Below, piece after piece: positions 14,534-17,928 of a stretch of DNA of 17,928 nt. A program made the translations under genes and the position numbers. Position 1 is the first letter of the stretch. Every line of letters begins with the position of its first letter. Below the pieces are notes generated by a model. That model was given only the letters and a program-made list of their open reading frames with translations. It had not been told where the DNA came from and did no database searches. Source of the DNA: Firmicutes bacterium UBA4981 (GTDB lineage Bacteria > Bacillota > SHA-98 > UBA4971); assembly GCA_002398515.1 (NCBI GenBank), contig DGZL01000108.1:1-17928 (forward strand), in the 5' to 3' direction.

Positions 14534-15013
14534 TCACCTCGAAATTTCTAGGACCTGGAACTTAAGAGTCCCTACAGGCGCAAAAACATCTACAACAGTA
14601 CCTACCGGCTTGCCTAAAATTGCCTTGCCTACAGGAGACTCATTGGATATTCGGGAATTGGTTGGATTAGCCTCCGCTGAACCAACAATTATATATTCAA
14701 AGACCCCTCCTCCGGTCAGGTCCTTTAGCTTTACTCTTGACCCTAGGCGGACAGTATCTGTGTCGAGTTCATCTTCATCAATGACTTCGGCGTTTCTCAG
14801 CATGATCTCGAGTTGCGCGATACGCCCTTCAACAAATGCCTGCTCGTTCTTGGCGTCCTCGTATTCGGAGTTGTCTGTGATGTCGCCAAAAGCCTTAGCA
14901 TCCTTGATTCTTGCCGCAACTTCGCGGCGCCTGGTAGTCTTAAGGTGCTCCAGTTCCTTTTCAAGCTTCTTGAGCCCTTCCAGGGTCAGAACTACCTTCT
15001 GCGCCATCGCCAT
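14534..15013 (-). CDS. greA: Transcription elongation factor GreA
   Basis: GreA enters the RNA polymerase secondary channel and stimulates cleavage of backtracked RNA. The 159-residue protein has the N-terminal coiled coil (about 10-75) and the C-terminal FKBP-like domain (about 85-159, ending GTLKFQVLEI). The coiled-coil tip reads GDITDNSEYEDAKNEQ: Asp44 matches the first essential acidic residue of Escherichia coli GreA (Asp41), while the second (Glu44 there) is Asp47 here, a conservative change. The start is ATG 15013, with AAGGAGG 10 bases upstream; a second ATG two codons in is less well spaced. A consensus promoter and a structured leader lie immediately upstream, so greA-lysS has its own control. 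Confidence 0.97.
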   Translation of the reverse strand: MAMAQKVVLTLEGLKKLEKELEHLKTTRRREVAARIKDAKAFGDITDNSEYEDAKNEQAFVEGRIAQLEIMLRNAEVIDEDELDTDTVRLGSRVKLKDLTGGGVFEYIIVGSAEANPTNSRISNESPVGKAILGKPVGTVVDVFAPVGTLKFQVLEISR

Positions 15014-15126
15014 ACTTCTGATTCCTCCTTAATCAATAGATCTTCCTTGTACATCTTGGCATCGCGCGATGTAGCCAAGCTTAGCTATGCTTGATACTAT
15101 GCCCATCGCGCGACGCCTCGTCGCAT
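15014..15126 (-). promoter_or_regulatory. Structured 5' leader RNA of greA-lysS
   Basis: The predicted transcript begins near 15126. In it GGCGTCGCGCGATG (15104-15117) pairs with CATCGCGCGATGCC (15058-15071): 14 base pairs with a single G-U. The 32-base loop holds CAAGC/GCTTG as an inner stem. An alternative pairing exists between TTGGCAT at the 5' end of the leader and ATGCCAA at the 3' side of the hairpin. No U-run follows the stem, so it is not a simple terminator. The ribosome binding site lies about 35 bases farther on. I recognise no known riboswitch family. Confidence 0.65.
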
Positions 15127-15132
15127 GCCAAT

Positions 15133-15161
15133 ATTATGTCTTCTGACCTTCAAGTTGTCAA
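15133..15161 (-). promoter_or_regulatory. greA-lysS promoter
   Basis: On the minus strand TTGACA (15156-15161), a perfect -35, a 17-base spacer and CATAAT (15133-15138), one base from the -10 consensus. It is the strongest promoter in the window and separates greA-lysS from the upstream two-gene unit. Confidence 0.8.
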
Positions 15162-15205
15162 GACTCAGCCGGAATTCAGTAGGAAACCCGAGTTATCATA
15201 TGCGA

Positions 15206-16108
15206 CTATTGCAACTCTTCGACCCTGGGACGAAATTCAAGCTTTGTCAAAATATCCAAATAGTCAGAGGGCGTAAAATCCTCGGGCATACGCCCTGTAA
15301 TGGTTACCAGCACCGCATCAATCACGTTAGTGGCAAAAGACCTCCCGCTAAATTCAGGCGTGGACACGACAAGGGTCTTGACTCCTCGCGACCTGAAAGC
15401 CTCAACATCATCTCTTGTCACCGTATTCGTTATGATAACTTTCCCCGAAAGGTCTTCCGGCATGTGCTTCTTAATGAAATGGCAATCACCTCCGATAATA
15501 TCCGCCCATTGATATACGGAGGTGAACTTTGGCATGACATGTTCCTGACTCTTACCGGTTGGGTAGAGCACACTGATAGGCATATGACCAAGCACCGGCA
15601 TTAAAAGATCGGCAACAATTTTGAGGGTAGAGAGAGTCGTTGGAAACACAGGAATTCCTAAGGCGAACGCCAGATCGCCGATTTTCAAGTTGCATCCGGA
15701 CTCAACAAGGGCAGAAGCCATACCGTATCTGTCCAGCGCACAAACGACAAACGCGTTCTTGCCATCCAGCGGCATTTTATCCTCATCACGGATATACTCG
15801 ACAGCCCTACGTTCGATGACTCCCTTCAGCATACTCCCGTCAGCGACCGGAGTCTTCTTTGCCGTCTTGGCCATCCTCTCAGCTTCCCATAGAGTGTACC
15901 GCTTGTTCCCCATGAAAAACCATCTATCCGTTCCGCCTAAACCTATGGCATCGACCTTTCCGTCGAGGCTGCGAATAAGTTCTATTGCCTTCTGAACATC
16001 GCCATTAGTCCCGCGACGTTCAACTGTGATTTCCTCTCCGAGCAATGTTATTTGCGCCTTGTGATCTCGCTTTGCAGAACCAAGGCTCACACCGACTACG
16101 TGCTTCAA
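15206..16108 (-). CDS. Conserved protein of unknown function, partner of the HTH regulator
   Basis: A soluble protein of about 300 residues with no membrane segment and no domain I can name with confidence. It alternates beta and alpha in a way that suggests two Rossmann-like halves: VVGVSLGSAK and VDAIGLGGTDRWF near the N-terminus, then FVVCALDRYGMASALVESG, DLAFALGIPVFPTT, and later KVIITNTVTRDDVEAF and VKTLVVSTPEFSGRSFATNVIDAVLV. From memory, some databases name clostridial proteins of this kind quinate 5-dehydrogenase; nothing I can see proves that activity. I chose TTG 16108 (MKHVVGVSLG) because GGGGGCGGGG lies 4 bases before it; the frame is open from TTG 16129, which has no such site. 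It follows the HTH gene by 35 bases, so they probably form one operon. Confidence 0.75.
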   Translation of the reverse strand: MKHVVGVSLGSAKRDHKAQITLLGEEITVERRGTNGDVQKAIELIRSLDGKVDAIGLGGTDRWFFMGNKRYTLWEAERMAKTAKKTPVADGSMLKGVIERRAVEYIRDEDKMPLDGKNAFVVCALDRYGMASALVESGCNLKIGDLAFALGIPVFPTTLSTLKIVADLLMPVLGHMPISVLYPTGKSQEHVMPKFTSVYQWADIIGGDCHFIKKHMPEDLSGKVIITNTVTRDDVEAFRSRGVKTLVVSTPEFSGRSFATNVIDAVLVTITGRMPEDFTPSDYLDILTKLEFRPRVEELQ

Positions 16109-16143
16109 ATGACCCCGCCCCCATTCCAAAATACGATTCTATG

Positions 16144-16671
16144 CTAATTCGCAACAATTTCCCGAATGATTTTGCGGATGGTCTCCGGACTTATCTCCGC
16201 GTCCTGCTTAATGGGTGATGCGCCGATGACAACACTTATCACTCGGTTCCCAAGGATTGATTCCACAAGGTTACACCTCATATCCGAGCCAATGAAGATT
16301 ACAACATCATAGATTTTTAGTTTGCTTATAATTGCCATTATCTCATTGAGGACTTCAAGGCCGGATCTCTCTCGGACAAATCTCCATCGCTCTTCATCAT
16401 CCATGAGAAACACGAAATCTATGCCTTCTTCCCTGGCCACTTGGGAGATGTCATTCTTATTGCCTACAGGGAAGCCGACCAGAGCAACTCTTCCGCCTTT
16501 ACGGATCTCGCCGAGACTCTCCAGGCGTGAAACAAAAGCCCTGTCTATACCGACTCTGTCCGCGGTCTCTTGCTGTGACAATCCGTTAGATCTAAGATCA
16601 AGAATTCTCTCGACAGTATTCAGAAGGCGCCCCTTGTCTATTAACTTCTCTCCTATACGCACGAACTCCAG
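16144..16671 (-). CDS. HTH transcriptional regulator with C-terminal alpha/beta sensor-like domain
   Basis: About 176 residues. The N-terminal part contains an Xre/Cro-like helix-turn-helix (LSQQETADRVGIDRAFVSRLE, split here as GLSQQETADRVGI and DRAFVSRLES). The rest (GGRVALVGFPVGNKNDISQVAREEG ... YDVVIFIGSDMRCNLVES ... RVISVVIGASPI) is an alpha/beta domain that could bind a ligand. Start choice is unusual: GTG 16662 lacks a well-spaced ribosome binding site, while the near-perfect AGGAGGTGG lies 9 bases before CTG 16671, giving MEFVRIGEK; I prefer CTG. Its promoter carries a palindrome over the predicted start point, which suggests autoregulation, and ten 7-base repeats fill the leader. Ligand and regulon are unknown. 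Confidence 0.8.
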   Translation of the reverse strand: MEFVRIGEKLIDKGRLLNTVERILDLRSNGLSQQETADRVGIDRAFVSRLESLGEIRKGGRVALVGFPVGNKNDISQVAREEGIDFVFLMDDEERWRFVRERSGLEVLNEIMAIISKLKIYDVVIFIGSDMRCNLVESILGNRVISVVIGASPIKQDAEISPETIRKIIREIVAN

Positions 16672-16685
16672 AGTAATCCACCTCC

Positions 16686-16755
16686 TGTCGGCTGCCGTTT
16701 GTTGACTGCCGGTTGTCGGCTGCCATTTGCTGACTCCTATCTGCTGTCTGCCGGC
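16686..16755. repeat. Ten degenerate heptanucleotide tandem repeats
   Basis: Read on plus, the stretch divides without gap into ten 7-base units of the form TGYYGNY: TGTCGGC, TGCCGTT, TGTTGAC, TGCCGGT and so on, ending TGCTGTC, TGCCGGC. The eighth unit (TCCTATC) is the most diverged. A 14-base higher-order period is also visible (minus strand GGCAGCCGACAACC, GGCAGTCAACAAAC). The last unit abuts the ribosome binding site of the HTH gene. Confidence 0.8.
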
Positions 16756-16774
16756 GTCCTGACTTAACCGGATC

Positions 16775-16800
16775 GGTGTTTACACATTTGTGCACACACC
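16775..16800. promoter_or_regulatory. 26-bp operator-like palindrome over the HTH gene transcription start
   Basis: The half-sites GGTGTTTACACA (16775-16786) and TGTGCACACACC (16789-16800) are inverted copies matching at 10 of 12 positions around a two-base centre. It begins one base downstream of the predicted -10 box and covers the expected start point near 16795, the classic place for a repressor operator. Autoregulation by the HTH protein is the simplest reading (inference). Confidence 0.6.
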
Positions 16801-16801
16801 C

Positions 16802-16830
16802 ATTCTAGCAAAGGGGATCAAGAAATGCAA
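16802..16830 (-). promoter_or_regulatory. Promoter of the HTH/unknown-protein operon
   Basis: On the minus strand TTGCAT (16825-16830), a 17-base spacer and TAGAAT (16802-16807) preceded by TGC, an extended -10. It overlaps the 3' end of dusB. It leaves a leader of about 125 bases that carries the palindrome and the heptad repeats. Confidence 0.6.
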
Positions 16831-17928
16831 CCTCCAAAGCACGGGCCATTTCATCTCTTGTTCTAGACGCATTAATGCGAATACGAGCCGACGCGGCTCC
16901 CGGAATGCCTCGGACATACCATGCTGCATGTTTCCTCATTTTGGGAACTGCCGCTTTTTCACCTATAAGTTGAATAAGCATGTCAAGGTGCCTGAGGGCA
17001 AAGGAGGCTCGTTCCTCATACGTAGGAGGCGGAAGCTCTGTCCCTGTACTAAGGAATACGATAGTATCTCTAATCAGCCATGGATTGCCCAGGGCTGCCC
17101 TGCCAATCATTACTCCGTCACAACCTGTTTCAACAAGCATTCTCTTGGCATCCTGTGGAGAGCGGATGTCACCATTACCGATAACGGGAACTGACACAGC
17201 TTCCTTTACATCCTTGATTATGTCCCAGTCAGCAGTACCGGAATAGAACTGTTCGCGGGTTCGGCCATGGATTGTCACCAGAGCAGCACCGGCTGCTTCA
17301 ACTGCCTCAGCAAGTTCAACTGCATTTATCAGCTCTCGGCTCCAGCCCATCCTCATCTTGACTGTGACCGGGGCATTCACCGCAGAAACAACGGCTTCCA
17401 CAATGTCCCGGGCAAGAGGCACATTCCGCATCAAGGCCGCGCCCTCCCCGTTTCTCACAATCTTCAAAGTAGGACAACCCATATTGATATCAATGATCTC
17501 AGGCGAGGCCAGCTCTTGTGTGATCTTGGCTGCGCGAGCCATGATCTTGGGATCGCTCCCGAACAACTGAACCGCAATGGGACGCTCCGTATCGGAAATT
17601 CTGAGCATACTCTCGGTTCTTTCATTTCCGTATACTAGCGCCTTATCCGAAATCATCTCTGTATAAACAAACGAACAACCCATCTCTTTCGCAATGAGTC
17701 GATACGCCTGATCCGTAACTCCTGCCATAGGCGCTAGTGCCACCAACGCTTGACCGGCAAAGTCAAGCGGGTTACCTATCTTGTCATCACCGGTGTCCGG
17801 GTTACCTGCCTTGCTATGCGCATGAGGCTCCTTAGTCGCTGTAATACGAATGCTCTCGGTAACGTTCTTGCCGACACGTAGATTACCTATCTTGTCATCA
17901 CCGATGTCCGGAGCACCTACATTGCCAG
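16805..17928 (-). CDS. dusB: tRNA-dihydrouridine synthase DusB, N-terminus beyond the right edge
   Basis: An FMN- and NADPH-dependent enzyme that reduces uridines to dihydrouridine in tRNA; it belongs to the nifR3/DusB branch. The TIM barrel begins VALAPMAGVTDQAYRL; the catalytic cysteine is in NMGCPTLKIV, and MRMGW, TIHGRTREQFYSG, VPVIGNGDI and GRAALGNPWL are the usual motifs. A conventional start would be TTG 17746, but it has no ribosome binding site and would cut off the first family strand. The frame stays open for 60 further codons to the window edge without ATG, GTG or TTG, and contains KIGN followed 11 residues later by LAPMAG, as DusB proteins normally begin. So the gene starts outside the window with an unusual repeat-bearing extension. 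Confidence 0.92.
   Translation of the reverse strand, partial: GNVGAPDIGDDKIGNLRVGKNVTESIRITATKEPHAHSKAGNPDTGDDKIGNPLDFAGQALVALAPMAGVTDQAYRLIAKEMGCSFVYTEMISDKALVYGNERTESMLRISDTERPIAVQLFGSDPKIMARAAKITQELASPEIIDINMGCPTLKIVRNGEGAALMRNVPLARDIVEAVVSAVNAPVTVKMRMGWSRELINAVELAEAVEAAGAALVTIHGRTREQFYSGTADWDIIKDVKEAVSVPVIGNGDIRSPQDAKRMLVETGCDGVMIGRAALGNPWLIRDTIVFLSTGTELPPPTYEERASFALRHLDMLIQLIGEKAAVPKMRKHAAWYVRGIPGAASARIRINASRTRDEMARALEVAFLDPLC
17772..17911 (-). repeat. In-frame direct repeats in the dusB N-terminal extension
   Basis: Two 29-base copies at 17772-17800 and 17883-17911 differ at one base. They are 111 bases apart, exactly 37 codons, and both encode PD(T/I)GDDKIGN. A diverged partial copy begins near 17798 (SKAGNP) and another near 17910 (GNVGAP), so the basic unit may be about 10 residues (30 bases) long. 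The array may continue past the window. Confidence 0.7.

Noticed and set aside
14530..15126. T-box or lysine riboswitch ahead of greA-lysS
   Set aside because: No T-box sequence, no anticodon specifier context and no lysine-riboswitch core is visible in the leader, and the first gene is greA.

Overview
This 17.9 kb window reads as the chromosome of an anaerobic, low-to-mid GC Firmicute of the Clostridia/Peptococcaceae/Moorella type. The reasons are a four-subunit pyruvate-type 2-oxoacid:ferredoxin oxidoreductase, the dusB ... greA-lysS neighbourhood typical of Firmicutes, a PdxS-type (DXP-independent) vitamin B6 route, strong GGAGG ribosome binding sites before nearly every gene, and frequent GTG/TTG starts. 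This assignment is inferred from gene content; no rRNA is present.

Layout. Positions 1-2975 (minus) hold a porG-porD-porA-porB operon with overlapping genes; porB runs off the left edge. A divergent promoter region (2976-3284) separates it from a plus-strand CBS-PAS-HD signalling protein (3285-4697). A convergent hairpin terminator at 4668-4705 separates that gene from a minus-strand set of vitamin B6-linked genes: patB/malY-type C-S lyase or aminotransferase (7069-8226), pdxS (6028-6912) and glyA (4726-5973). PdxS makes PLP, and the other two enzymes use it. Next come two convergent genes whose stop codons nearly touch: a membrane-anchored SDH/ClpP-fold protease (8482-9336, plus) and a HerA/DUF87-type ATPase (9339-11780, minus).

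From 11781 to 12793 there is about 1 kb without a credible gene. It holds an array of about nine short palindromes of the form TGGTYG-ATTTT-CGACCA, a nested 23-bp hairpin, and several other inverted repeats. It is followed by tRNA-Ala(CGC) with its own promoter, lysS, and greA. greA has a consensus promoter and a leader that folds into a 14-bp hairpin. Upstream lies a two-gene unit of unknown function: an HTH regulator (16144-16671) and a conserved protein of unknown function (15206-16108). Its promoter carries a 26-bp palindrome over the predicted start of transcription and ten heptanucleotide repeats in the leader. The window ends inside dusB, whose frame stays open to the right edge through an in-frame repeated segment encoding GDDKIGN.

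The best candidates for undescribed biology are the palindrome array, the greA leader RNA, the HTH/unknown gene pair with its operator and heptad repeats, and the repeat-bearing N-terminus of DusB.
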